Shown piece by piece: positions 1 to 7,625 of a stretch of 13,376 nt of DNA (its first letter is position 1; each line of letters starts with the position of its first letter). The DNA comes from TMED8 sp964468005. GTDB lineage: Bacteria > Pseudomonadota > Alphaproteobacteria > Rhodospirillales > Casp-alpha2. Location: NCBI GenBank assembly GCA_964468005.1, contig CAYXUT010000073.1, positions 1 to 13,376 of the forward strand. Direction: 5' to 3'. Below the pieces are notes generated by a model. The model worked only from the letters and a program-made list of their open reading frames with translations. It did not search any database and was not told where the DNA came from. The position numbers were made by a program, and so were the translations under genes.

Positions 1-1285
1 GCCGTAAAACACCATGCAGCCAATGAGCTGCCGCTAGGGCTCGCCGGTCATCATTTTGGCGTCCCAGGACCTGAACTCCAATTGGTAGTCCCTTATGCCC
101 ATAAAGTCCGGGGACATTCACGCAAGGCCCCCGCAACGCTGTCCCCATACGATTAAATATGGGGTCGCCGGTGGCGCCGAGGCCCTCGGGCGCCTGCCCC
201 GGAGCGCTCGGGCACAGAAGAACATCGACGCCATCCATTACCGCATCGAGGCTGGCTTGCGCTGTAGCGATGACGGAATGGGCCGCGTCATATTGCTCCG
301 CTGTGCAGGCGAGGCCGGCTTCGGCCCGCGCGACAAAACTATTGCTGACCCTATTGCGATCAAATGCGAGCTCATAGGCTGCCGAATTGGCGGCCTCGAA
401 ATCGACAACAATCGCCTGAACCTCAGCCAACCGCGCGAACAGCTCCGGCAGGGTAATTTCTCGGATCCGGCCACCGGCGCCGGTAGCCAGCCGGGTGACG
501 GTTTCCAGGGCAGTCCCGACATCCTCGTCGGCGGCCGGCCATTCGTGGGTGCGGCATAGGCCGATGCTGGGCGGCGTCCCGAGGTCGCCGTCAAGGCGCA
601 AGGAAGGCCGTCGGCTGAGTATGGAAACCAAGTAGGCGGCGTCGGCGACGGTGCGGGAAAACACGCCGACGGTGTCGAAGGCATCGGCCAACGGCCGTAC
701 GCCGGTGCGGTCGATAAGGCCGAAACTTGGCTTGTATCCGACCACGCCGCAAAACGATGCCGGGCGCACGATAGATCCCACCGTCTGGGAGCCGAAGGCC
801 AGTGGCACCATGAAGTCAGCGACGGCAGCGGCCGATCCGCTCGATGAACCACCTGGAGTGTGCGCCGGATTATGGGGATTGGCTGTTTTGCCCGGTTCGA
901 AAAAAGCGAACTCGGTCGATACGGTCTTGCCGAGCACCAGGCCCCCCGAGGCCCGCATTCGGGCGACGCAGGACGCATCCGACGGCGGCCGGTATCCCTC
1001 GTAGATCGGCGAGCCGTATGCGGTCGGCATGTCAACGGTATCGAAGATGTCCTTGACCGCGACGGGAATGCCGCGAAGCGGCCGGTCGGCGGGGTCGTTA
1101 TCGGCGTTGCGGGCGGCTTCGAGCGCCTGCTCGGGAGACAGAAACTTCCAGGCGCCAACCGTGTCCTCGCGTTGCTCGATCCGATGCAGGCAGGCTGCGA
1201 CTAGCTCTTGCGAGGTCAAGGTCCCGGCCCGAATCCGGTCCAAGGCCTCAATCGCGGTTAGTTCGTTGGGCTGCAGCGACGCCAT
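1..1285 (-). CDS. Amidase-signature family hydrolase, C-terminus cut by the window edge
   Basis: The protein hydrolyses carboxylic amides with a Ser-cisSer-Lys triad; the substrate cannot be read from sequence. The frame is open for 428 codons from ATG at 1285 to the left edge. Lys78 lies in GIPVAVKDIFDT, the cis-Ser is Ser147 in TPGGSSSGSAAAVA, and the nucleophile is Ser171 in GSQTVGSIVRPASFCG. The 69- and 24-residue spacings are the same as those I recall for malonamidase E2. The late motif GLPIGVQVLG is also present, so only a short C-terminal tail should be missing. The ATG shares one base with the TAA of the upstream M20 gene (TAATG), which suggests translational coupling in one operon. 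It resembles amidases of the AtzF/allophanate-hydrolase-like and aryl-amidase group more than GatA, because no GatB/GatC neighbour is seen. Family assignment is firm and substrate is unknown. Confidence 0.93.
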   Translation of the reverse strand, partial: MASLQPNELTAIEALDRIRAGTLTSQELVAACLHRIEQREDTVGAWKFLSPEQALEAARNADNDPADRPLRGIPVAVKDIFDTVDMPTAYGSPIYEGYRPPSDASCVARMRASGGLVLGKTVSTEFAFFEPGKTANPHNPAHTPGGSSSGSAAAVADFMVPLAFGSQTVGSIVRPASFCGVVGYKPSFGLIDRTGVRPLADAFDTVGVFSRTVADAAYLVSILSRRPSLRLDGDLGTPPSIGLCRTHEWPAADEDVGTALETVTRLATGAGGRIREITLPELFARLAEVQAIVVDFEAANSAAYELAFDRNRVSNSFVARAEAGLACTAEQYDAAHSVIATAQASLDAVMDGVDVLLCPSAPGQAPEGLGATGDPIFNRMGTALRGPCVNVPGLYGHKGLPIGVQVLGRQNDDRRALAAAHWLHGVLR

Positions 1286-2415
1286 TACCGGGTATTCCAG
1301 TGGCGGGCGATTTCGGTATAGGCTTCGACAGCCTCGCCGATCCTATCGACGACGCAGTATTCATCGGTTTGATGAGCCATGGCGGCTTCGCCGGGTCCGA
1401 GGATGACGGTGGGGACGCCGCCGTAAGCCGGAGCTAGGGCGGACGCATCGGTGAAATAGCTCGCCGCCTGGGTCTCGGGTCGGGACCCCAGAATGCCGCT
1501 CATGATGTCGAAAACCTCCTGCATCCACTCATTGGCGGGATCGGTCAGTACCCCGCCGACATCAACGATGGCCTCAAGTTCGACGTCGTCACCGAGATAC
1601 CTGGAAATGTCGGAACGAACGGTTGCGTGGTCTTGACCCGGGGTGGTCCGGATGTCGATGCCGATTTCGGCTCTATCCGGAACCGAGTTGATATTTATTC
1701 CGCCATGCACCGCACCGACGTTGAGCGTCGGCTTGCCGAGGATGGCGTCGCGGGCGATGTTGAAATCGAAATCCTCGAGCTTTCCGATTGCTTCAGCTGC
1801 CTTGTAGACGGCATTGACACCATGCTCCGGCATTGATCCGTGAGCCGTCACTCCGGTGGTTCTGGCGGTCAGCCAAATCGCCCCTTTGTGGCCGATCAAA
1901 GGCTGGTTCGACGACGGTTCGGCGACGACAATGGCGCCGGCCTCGCCGAGCACGTCGCCGAGACCGGCCAGGTGATAGGCGCCTTCGCACCCGGTCTCTT
2001 CGCCGGCGGTAATCACCAGGATAACGCCGGGTCCCGCTGCCAGCTCCCGACCTAACCGAATCGCGGCGACGACGAATGCAGCGACGCCGCTTTTCATGTC
2101 GGTGGTTCCCCGGCCGTAGAGTTTTCCGTCTGAAATCTCACCGGCGAACGGATCGACGGTCCACGGCGCGGCGCCCAGTGGGACGGTGTCGATATGTCCG
2201 GTAAAACAAAGCGGCGGTGTCTCCGATGTTCCGCCGATACTGGCTACCAGACTGGTCCGCCGCGGGGCGAATTCATGATAGGAAACCGAGAACCCCGCGT
2301 CCTCCAGGAGGCGTCCCAGGTGCTCGGCACAGGGCCGCTCTTCGCCTGGTGGATTGATAGTGTCGAAGGCGACCAGGGTTCTTGTCAGTTCGACCGGTTC
2401 GAGGGATTCGTTCAT
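1285..2415 (-). CDS. M20 family metallohydrolase (ArgE/DapE-type deacylase)
   Basis: This is a 376-residue cytoplasmic zinc amidohydrolase of the acetylornithine deacetylase / succinyl-diaminopimelate desuccinylase type, a usual length for the family. The metal-site motifs are complete: His74 and Asp76 in FTGHIDTVP, bridging Asp106 in GRGTTDMKSG, catalytic Glu139 with Glu140 in ITAGEETG, Glu166 in VVAEPS, and the C-terminal His348 in AAMAHQTDEY. The dimerisation-lid region carries TAHGSMPEHGVNAV, typical of the family. ATG at 2415 is preceded by a GGGGA element about 8 bases upstream. The gene is followed without a gap by the amidase. Its upstream neighbour is a hydantoinase B remnant facing away. 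Members of M20 also include N-carbamoyl-amino-acid amidohydrolases, so a catabolic role fits the neighbourhood better than arginine or lysine biosynthesis. That role is inference. Confidence 0.93.
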   Translation of the reverse strand: MNESLEPVELTRTLVAFDTINPPGEERPCAEHLGRLLEDAGFSVSYHEFAPRRTSLVASIGGTSETPPLCFTGHIDTVPLGAAPWTVDPFAGEISDGKLYGRGTTDMKSGVAAFVVAAIRLGRELAAGPGVILVITAGEETGCEGAYHLAGLGDVLGEAGAIVVAEPSSNQPLIGHKGAIWLTARTTGVTAHGSMPEHGVNAVYKAAEAIGKLEDFDFNIARDAILGKPTLNVGAVHGGININSVPDRAEIGIDIRTTPGQDHATVRSDISRYLGDDVELEAIVDVGGVLTDPANEWMQEVFDIMSGILGSRPETQAASYFTDASALAPAYGGVPTVILGPGEAAMAHQTDEYCVVDRIGEAVEAYTEIARHWNTR

Positions 2416-2658
2416 GAGCTCATTCCCCAGGGTTCAAAGCTTGGGTTCAAGGTTGCCGACGGTATCACAGCGGGTGATGAAAAACCAAATAAAGGCGACT
2501 GCCTGATGATTGAGACGGCGGGCGTTGGTGGATATGGACTGCTATCGAAACGGCGTCATGAACAGGTGTTGGCGGACGTCCGTGACGGCAAAATAAGCTC
2601 TGAATTAGGGGCGGAGATTTTTGGGTTCGATCCCGAACCACCAGCGGATTCCGAATGA
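2416..2658 (+). pseudogene. 3' remnant of a hydantoinase B / N-methylhydantoinase B subunit gene
   Basis: An open plus-strand frame ends at TGA 2656-2658 and encodes what looks like the extreme C-terminus of the HyuB/oxoprolinase-B family. The characteristic run is KGDCLMIETAGVGGYG, where the family has a KGD...I.TPGGGGYG pattern. It is followed by EQVLADVRDGKISSELGAEIFGF, which is the family's R.PE.V..DV.DG.VS.E.A...YGV tail in degraded form. Intact HyuB proteins are over 500 residues. Here only about 80 codons remain, because upstream the same frame runs into the opposite-strand M20 gene, where similarity to HyuB is lost. No start codon or ribosome site of its own is apparent, so it is best read as the stump left by a deletion. 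Loss of the proline and a glycine from the TPGGGGYG motif supports relaxed selection. HyuB works with HyuA to open hydantoin or N-methylhydantoin rings. Confidence 0.66.
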
Positions 2659-2686
2659 GGGGCTCCGTTCCAGGGTATCAAATCAG

Positions 2687-2714
2687 TTGCAATTTCATGT
2701 GTTTACAATTTAGT
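2687..2714 (+). promoter_or_regulatory. Candidate promoter for the ABC-transporter operon
   Basis: An AT-rich island follows the hydantoinase remnant. A TTGCAA element at 2687-2692 lies 16 bases before TTTAGT at 2709-2714, each a 4-of-6 match to the sigma-70 consensus. TTTACA and TACTAT also occur nearby and could be the real elements. If used, this would give a leader of about 240 bases before the binding-protein gene. The evidence is base composition and position only. Confidence 0.22.
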
Positions 2715-2820
2715 CTACTATTGCTTTGTACTGATATGGGCTCGGAAAATGGGCCTTCCAGCTAGAGGGGGGGGCTGGGTTCGCCTCATGCCGAAATTAG
2801 ACTGCGCTTCTTGTTTTTGA

Positions 2821-2857
2821 TGCCTATCTTAGGCAGCCCGGCGTTACATGCCTAGGC
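2821..2857. promoter_or_regulatory. Clustered TGCCTA inverted and direct repeats, candidate operator
   Basis: TGCCTA (2821-2826) and TAGGCA (2830-2835) form a perfect 6-base inverted repeat with a TCT centre. A second TGCCTA begins at 2849 and sits within the perfect palindrome GCCTAGGC (2850-2857). The copies lie in the leader of the transporter operon, about 100 bases before the binding-protein start, a sensible position for a regulator site or an RNA hairpin. No regulator gene is visible in the window, so the protein that might bind is unknown. Confidence 0.3.
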
Positions 2858-2946
2858 CGGTGCCTGTGTCGGACATTCCATCAATCAAACATACGATGTG
2901 CGGTTGGTGTGAGCGACAAAAATTAACCGATAGACCCTTCGCAACC

Positions 2947-2953
2947 AGGAGAG
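2947..2953 (+). promoter_or_regulatory. Shine-Dalgarno site fixing the start of the binding-protein gene
   Basis: AGGAGAG lies five bases before ATG 2959. The strong site, together with the signal peptide that begins there, rules out the in-frame ATG at 2848, which would add 37 residues of non-signal sequence in front of the export signal. Confidence 0.8.
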
Positions 2954-2958
2954 ATATC

Positions 2959-4146
2959 ATGACCAATAGCCTCAAAAAATCGATGATCGCGATGGTCGCC
3001 ATTGGCGCCCTATCGACGGTCGGCGCGGTGAGTGCCGATGAAACCACTGGTCTGACGGACACGGCCATCAAGGTCGGCGTCATGGGGCCTTTTACGGGCA
3101 ATGCGTCGAGCTACTCGAAGACGCAAATCGGGCTCATGGCCTACTTCAAACACATCAACGACCAGGGTGGAATCCACGGCCGTAAGTTCGATATTATTCC
3201 AGAAGACACAGCCTGCGCTCCGGCCAAGGGCATCGCTGCGGCTAAGAAGCTGGTCCACCAGGACAAGGTGTTTTACCTCCATGGCAATTCCTGCAGCGCC
3301 GTCGCCATGGCCGTCAAGCCGACCGTGTCGCCGACGGGTATTCCCTGGATCATCGCCCATGCGGTGAACCCGAAAATTACCATGCCGGTAAACGAGAAGA
3401 AGAGCATCTATCATGGTGTTCCGGCTGGCCCGGCCTATGGATCGACCATGGGCAAATTCGTCATGAGCAAGCCCGGCACCAAACGTGTCGCCATGGTCAC
3501 CCACACCAATGATTGGGCAAAATCCTACTGCGATCCAGCCATCGAGGTGATCAAGGCATCCGGCGGTGAAATCATCGAGTCTCTGGCCCTCGAACGCGGC
3601 CAGACGGACGCCACGGCTCAAGTTCTGAAGTTGAAACAAGCGAAGCCGGACTTTGTTCTTGGTTGCCTTTACGAAGCCGAAACCGTGATCTTCCTGCGGG
3701 ACGCCAAGAAGTACGGCGTCAATGTCCCGGTCATGGGAACCGCCGGTACCGACCTGGAAAACACCCTCGAACGATTGGGCGATATCTCCGCGGTTCGGAA
3801 CTACTTCGTACTGCACGCCTTCGTCGACAAGGTCGATGGGCCGAAGATGAAGAAATGGAATGACATCATCTTGAAGTACAACCCGAAGGAAACGATCACC
3901 GGGTTCAGCGCCGTCTCCATGGCCAGCGGCGTCGCTGCCGTCAAGGCTCTGCAGGCCGTGGGTCGCGAACTGACGCGTTCCAAGTTCATCGCCGAACTGG
4001 ACAAGATCAAGGGGTTGAAAACGGGTATTCTGGCTTGTGACATCACCTGGTCATCGACGGACCGTCACGGCTGCAAGAAGTCGGCGGTTGCCGGTTTCAT
4101 TGACGACAAGCCGACCGTTCTGTCGGCCTGGGGAAAGACTTGGTAA
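2959..4146 (+). CDS. ABC transporter periplasmic substrate-binding protein (LivJ/LivK-like, Peripla_BP_6)
   Basis: This 395-residue protein captures substrate in the periplasm for the importer encoded downstream. The N-terminus is a Sec signal peptide: basic MTNSLKK, a hydrophobic stretch, then a probable cleavage after VSA near residue 26. Mature protein begins with the family's first strand, IKVGVMGPFTG, followed by GLMAYFKHINDQGGIHGRK, the usual first helix and loop of type I leucine-binding folds. Later parts include a PDFVLGCLYEAE strand and GVNVPVMGTAG in the second lobe. No lipobox cysteine is present at the cleavage site, so a soluble periplasmic form is expected. The family binds branched-chain amino acids, urea, short amides and aromatic acids. 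Flanking amidohydrolases favour an amide- or ureide-type ligand over leucine, but this is inference. It is the first gene of the operon and is followed by a stem-loop. Confidence 0.93.
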   Translation: MTNSLKKSMIAMVAIGALSTVGAVSADETTGLTDTAIKVGVMGPFTGNASSYSKTQIGLMAYFKHINDQGGIHGRKFDIIPEDTACAPAKGIAAAKKLVHQDKVFYLHGNSCSAVAMAVKPTVSPTGIPWIIAHAVNPKITMPVNEKKSIYHGVPAGPAYGSTMGKFVMSKPGTKRVAMVTHTNDWAKSYCDPAIEVIKASGGEIIESLALERGQTDATAQVLKLKQAKPDFVLGCLYEAETVIFLRDAKKYGVNVPVMGTAGTDLENTLERLGDISAVRNYFVLHAFVDKVDGPKMKKWNDIILKYNPKETITGFSAVSMASGVAAVKALQAVGRELTRSKFIAELDKIKGLKTGILACDITWSSTDRHGCKKSAVAGFIDDKPTVLSAWGKTW

Positions 4147-4166
4147 TCTGAAGAACCCGTGAAATC

Positions 4167-4184
4167 GGGCGGGCCGTTCCGCCC
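4167..4184 (+). other. Intercistronic stem-loop between binding-protein and permease genes
   Basis: GGGCGG and CCGCCC form a perfect 6-base-pair stem around a GCCGTT loop, 20 bases after the binding-protein stop codon. No U-run follows, so it is not a classical terminator. Such hairpins commonly protect the mRNA of the binding protein or weaken read-through, so the binding protein is made in excess of the membrane subunits. The remaining bases to 4253 hold nothing else I recognise. Confidence 0.45.
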
Positions 4185-4253
4185 CTTGGCACAATTGCCT
4201 GGGGGTATGGAGCGGTCCGACTCTTCTTTGCCATGAGCTGTACCTAGTCGCAC

Positions 4254-5129
4254 ATGTATTTCTTTCTTCAATTGACCCTCAGTGGATTGATGCAAGGCGC
4301 GATTTATGCGCTCATCGCCCTATCGCTGACGGTCGTCTACCGGGCGACGACTATCGTCAACTTTGGACACGGTGATTTTGTTATGGCCGGCGCCTTCGTC
4401 GTCTATGTGTTGGTGATCTATCTCGGCCTTCCGTACCTGCCCGCTGCCGTTCTGGCGACCCTCATTCTGTTCGCCCTGGGCGTCGGGATAAGCCGTGGAT
4501 TCATCGATCCGATCAAGGCCGGCCCGCACATCGGTTTCGCCATGATGAGCATCTCGCTGGGATACGTCCTGAGAGGCGGTGCGCGAACGCTGTGGGGCCG
4601 CGAAGTATTTCCAATGCCGCGGGTATTCGACACTGAGCCGATTTTCCTCGGTGAGGTGGTGGTCACGGGAGATGTAATTTTCATTTCGGCGATTGTCGCA
4701 GTGTTTTTGGCGGTCTTTTTCCTGATCTTCTATAGGACGACCATTGGCACCATCATTCAGGCGGTCTATCAGTCCGAGCGCGGCGCCACCTTGATCGGCG
4801 TCAACGTCCAGGCATTCCATCAGTCCATGTGGGGCGTTGGCCTTGCCATGGGGGCGTTGGGCGGAATTCTAATTGCGCCCATCTCGCTACTCCATCCGGA
4901 TCTCGGCGCGACTTTCCTCATTCGCGGGTTCGCGGCCATGACCCTCGGCGGTTTCGGATCTCTCGGCGGCGCTGTCCTGGGAGGGCTTTTGTTGGGCGTG
5001 GCGGAACAGAATTTCGGGTTCTATATCAATTCAGCCCTGATCGACATTACCGCCTACTTGGTTATTGTCGCCGTGCTGATTATCCGGCCGGCCGGCTTGT
5101 TCGGCAAGACCGTCACGGTCCGCGTGTAG
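4254..5129 (+). CDS. ABC transporter inner-membrane permease, LivH-like
   Basis: This 291-residue protein is one of the two membrane subunits of a branched-chain-amino-acid-type importer. It starts with MYFFLQLTLSGLMQGAIYAL, the typical first helix of LivH/UrtB-type permeases, followed by VVYRATTIVNFGHGDFVMAGAF, a family signature. Around eight hydrophobic segments can be traced to the C-terminal ITAYLVIVAVLIIRPAGLFG. The cytoplasmic coupling region shows the ERGATLIGVNVQAF pattern. The start fits the family alignment, but no convincing Shine-Dalgarno sequence precedes ATG 4254, and the nearest purine-rich element is about 15 bases away. Poor initiation would again keep permease levels below those of the binding protein. 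It forms the translocation channel with the LivM-like subunit encoded 10 bases downstream. Confidence 0.95.
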   Translation: MYFFLQLTLSGLMQGAIYALIALSLTVVYRATTIVNFGHGDFVMAGAFVVYVLVIYLGLPYLPAAVLATLILFALGVGISRGFIDPIKAGPHIGFAMMSISLGYVLRGGARTLWGREVFPMPRVFDTEPIFLGEVVVTGDVIFISAIVAVFLAVFFLIFYRTTIGTIIQAVYQSERGATLIGVNVQAFHQSMWGVGLAMGALGGILIAPISLLHPDLGATFLIRGFAAMTLGGFGSLGGAVLGGLLLGVAEQNFGFYINSALIDITAYLVIVAVLIIRPAGLFGKTVTVRV

Positions 5130-5139
5130 AGAAGCGGCC

Positions 5140-6138
5140 ATGGTTGAAATTCCTGAAACCAACCTGACCCGGCCGGCGCCGATGCCGTCAATGACACGGT
5201 GGCGGCGGATTTATTATTTAATCCCCATCGTCGCCCTGGTCATCCCGTTCGTCGCCAACGAGTATCTGTTATGGGTTGTCAACGCCATGTTGGTCTACGT
5301 CCTGGTGACCATTGGTTTCAACCTGATCATCGGCAACTTGGGTCAGCTCGCCTTCGCCAATACGGCGTTCTTCGGTATTGGCGCCTATACCACGGCAATT
5401 CTGATGGTCTACCTCGGCGTTCCTTATGTCCTGGCCATCTTCCTTTCGGCGATCATGGGGGGGCTAGCGGGCTTCCTTGCCAGCGTCACGGCGCTCAGAG
5501 GAATCCGGCTTTACTACTTGGCCATCATCACCCTCGCTTTTGGCGAGCTTATGCGATGGGTCTACCTCCACGGCGACAAGGTCACCAAAGGGTCCGACGG
5601 CCTGCTCATGCCACAAGCTAGTTTTTTTTGGATCCCGCTCGATTCGGAAGTCCCCAAGTTTTACGTATTTCTGTTGCTTGCGGTCCTGGTGGTCAAAGCG
5701 ACTTCCAATCTCATGCGCTCCAAGGTCGGGCGCGCGATCATGTCGATCCGCGAAAACGAAGCCGCAACAGCTTCCCTCGGCATCCATACGGCGCGCTATA
5801 TCGTTCTTGCTTTTGTTTGGAGCGGAGCTGTCGTCGGTATTGCCGGCGCCATGTTCGCGGTCCTAACCGAACGGGTGTTGCCCGAGGCTTTCGGTCTAAC
5901 AGAGGTTATCATTCACTTCGGCATGGTTCTCGTCGGCGGTACCGGCAGCATAGTCGGCAGCGTACTTGGCGCCATCACGCTGACTGCGTTGCCGGAATAC
6001 TTCCGCCAATTTCCGGGCATGGATGAGTTGTTCTTCGGCATCATCATCGTTCTCGTGTTGCTGTTCCTGCCGAAGGGGCTGGTCAGTTTGCTGTGCAAGA
6101 TTTCGCCCGTCTTCAATGAGCGGTATTACCGGGATTAG
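5140..6138 (+). CDS. ABC transporter inner-membrane permease, LivM-like
   Basis: This 332-residue protein is the second membrane subunit of the importer. A short cytoplasmic N-terminus with a basic patch (RWRR) precedes about ten hydrophobic segments. The family signature appears near residues 50-85: VTIGFNLIIGNLGQLAFANT then AFFGIGAYTTAIL. The coupling region is SIRENEAATASLGIHTARY, matching the LivM pattern of an EN.TAA...GI stretch. The C-terminal half contains HFGMVLVGGTGSIVGSVLGA, also characteristic. The gene starts 10 bases after livH and ends 2 bases before the first ATPase gene, so it belongs to one tightly packed operon. An AGAGAAG element just upstream of the ATG can act as ribosome site. 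Confidence 0.95.
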   Translation: MVEIPETNLTRPAPMPSMTRWRRIYYLIPIVALVIPFVANEYLLWVVNAMLVYVLVTIGFNLIIGNLGQLAFANTAFFGIGAYTTAILMVYLGVPYVLAIFLSAIMGGLAGFLASVTALRGIRLYYLAIITLAFGELMRWVYLHGDKVTKGSDGLLMPQASFFWIPLDSEVPKFYVFLLLAVLVVKATSNLMRSKVGRAIMSIRENEAATASLGIHTARYIVLAFVWSGAVVGIAGAMFAVLTERVLPEAFGLTEVIIHFGMVLVGGTGSIVGSVLGAITLTALPEYFRQFPGMDELFFGIIIVLVLLFLPKGLVSLLCKISPVFNERYYRD

Positions 6139-6140
6139 CC

Positions 6141-6905
6141 ATGGAGGCACTGCTCAAATTACGGGACGTATCGGTCAACTTTGCCGGCCTCAGGGCCCTC
6201 TCCGGCGTGAGCTTTGACGCGAACGTCGGTGAGGTTCGAGCCGTCATTGGCCCCAATGGCGCTGGCAAGACGACCCTGTTCAACGCTATCTCCGGCTACG
6301 TCCCGGCGTCCGACGGAGCTATCTATTTCGAAGGCGAGCCCATACACGGCCTGGCGCCGCACGATATCTCTGTAAAGGGCATTCGTCGTACCTTTCAGAA
6401 CGGCGGACTGTTCCCTGAACTGACGGCCCTGGAGAATGTCCTGGCCGGTCTTCACGTGCACATTGAAAGCAGTTTCCTCGGCATCGTATTTGGCTCGGCG
6501 GAGGCCCGGGACGCCGAACGCGAAGGCATTGCCAAAGCCCATCGCCTGCTCGAATTGATGGACCTCGACGCTATCGCCGATCAGCCGGTGAAGGACCTCT
6601 CTGGTGGCCAACAGCGCATGGTCGAGATCGTCCGTACGCTTGCGACGGACCCGCCGCTGTTGTTGTTGGACGAGCCTGTCGTCGGCCTGTCGCCGCCGAT
6701 GCGTGACCGTATGATGGAGATCATTCGGCGCCTGGCGGGAGAAGAAGGCATCGCGATCATGCTCATTGAGCATGTGATTGATCTGGTGATGTCCGGGTCC
6801 GACGTGATTGTCGTTCTCAGTTCCGGTGAATTGATCGCCGAGGGAACGCCGGACGAAGTCAGGCAGAACCGCGAAGTCTTGGAGGCGTACCTTGGTCATG
6901 GCTGA
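6141..6905 (+). CDS. ABC transporter ATP-binding protein, LivG-like
   Basis: This 254-residue cytoplasmic ATPase powers the importer as a heterodimer with the LivF-like subunit. Walker A is GPNGAGKTT at 37-45, the Q-loop Gln is residue 86 in RTFQNGGLF, the ABC signature is LSGGQ at 153-157, Walker B with catalytic Glu178 is LLLLDEP, and the switch His211 lies in LIEHVID. The insert between Q-loop and signature and the C-terminal EGTPDEVRQNREVLEAYLG are typical of LivG. The D-loop reads VVGLSP, where LivG proteins usually have AAGLNP, a mild deviation. The start follows livM after only 2 bases, and its 3' end overlaps the next gene by 8 bases. Confidence 0.96.
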   Translation: MEALLKLRDVSVNFAGLRALSGVSFDANVGEVRAVIGPNGAGKTTLFNAISGYVPASDGAIYFEGEPIHGLAPHDISVKGIRRTFQNGGLFPELTALENVLAGLHVHIESSFLGIVFGSAEARDAEREGIAKAHRLLELMDLDAIADQPVKDLSGGQQRMVEIVRTLATDPPLLLLDEPVVGLSPPMRDRMMEIIRRLAGEEGIAIMLIEHVIDLVMSGSDVIVVLSSGELIAEGTPDEVRQNREVLEAYLGHG

Positions 6906-7611
6906 GCCTCTCCTGAGCGTCGAAGGGTTACACGTATCATACGGAACCAAAGAGGTTCTTCGTGGGATCGACTACAGTGTCACGGAACGCGAGGTGGTCG
7001 CCGTTCTCGGCGCCAATGGCAGCGGTAAGTCGACCTCGCTGAACACGATCAGCGGTTTCGTAAATTCGAGCGCCGGGAAAGTCACTTTTGATGGCAACGA
7101 CATCACAAACCTTTCGGCTCACAAGATCTTCCGTCAAGGCGTCATTCAAGTTTCGCAATCTCGCGACCTATTTCCGTTTTTGACCGTCGAACACAACCTC
7201 AGACTTGGCGGCGTCATCCGAAATCGGGACGAGGCCGAAATGCAGCTCGAGAGGGTGTTCAACTATTTTCCGCGCCTCCGGGAGCGGCGCAAGCAACTGG
7301 CCCGGACATTGTCTGGCGGTGAGCAACAAATGGTGGCCCTTGGCCGTGCGGTCATGGGGAAACCGCGGTTGCTGCTGCTCGATGAGCCGTCCGGCGGACT
7401 GGCGCCGCAATTCATCAATGAGATCGGGACGATCATCCAGGCGTTGAAGGAGGACGGCGCGACGATGCTGATGGTAGAGCAAAACCTGGCGCTGGCTTTC
7501 AAGGTCGCGGATCGCTTCATTATCCTGCGCGACGGCACTGTCAGCGACGGCGGTTTCGTCAAGTCCCTCGAAGGCGATCACGACGACATCGTGCGAACCA
7601 TCTATCTTTAA
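6898..7611 (+). CDS. ABC transporter ATP-binding protein, LivF-like
   Basis: This is the second ATPase of the importer, 237 residues from ATG 6898. Walker A is GANGSGKST (38-46), the signature is LSGGE (138-142) and Walker B is LLLLDEP with Glu163. The switch position reads VEQN, with Gln in place of His, as usual for LivF. The Q-loop area VSQSRDLFPFLTVEHNL departs from the commoner VPEGR..F pattern. ATG 6898 overlaps the end of livG (ATGGCTGA). A GGAGG site at 6881-6885 is 12 bases from this ATG but only 6 from an in-frame TTG at 6892, so a start two codons earlier is possible. LivF-type protein N-termini generally fit either choice. Confidence 0.95.
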   Translation: MAEPLLSVEGLHVSYGTKEVLRGIDYSVTEREVVAVLGANGSGKSTSLNTISGFVNSSAGKVTFDGNDITNLSAHKIFRQGVIQVSQSRDLFPFLTVEHNLRLGGVIRNRDEAEMQLERVFNYFPRLRERRKQLARTLSGGEQQMVALGRAVMGKPRLLLLDEPSGGLAPQFINEIGTIIQALKEDGATMLMVEQNLALAFKVADRFIILRDGTVSDGGFVKSLEGDHDDIVRTIYL

Positions 7612-7625
7612 GAAGGAAGGATCAT

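Noticed and set aside
238..1158. 306-codon minus-strand open frame
   Set aside because: It is an out-of-frame shadow of the amidase. The true frame, with the full catalytic triad, has no stop before the window edge.
2767..2774. Run of eight G residues in the transporter leader
   Set aside because: Could suggest phase variation or a quadruplex, but it is a single tract outside any coding frame or promoter spacer I can support, and may reflect sequencing length error.
3010..3816. 268-codon minus-strand open frame opposite the binding protein
   Set aside because: It shows no motif or ribosome site, and the plus strand encodes a clear family member. It is antisense shadow from GC-rich codons.
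4186..4200. Possible sigma-54 promoter (TGGCAC followed by TTGC)
   Set aside because: The spacing between the two elements is wrong for a -24/-12 promoter, and it lies between cotranscribed genes.
6159..6950. 263-codon minus-strand frame opposite the LivG gene
   Set aside because: The plus strand carries every ABC ATPase motif, and the antisense frame has no recognisable domain.
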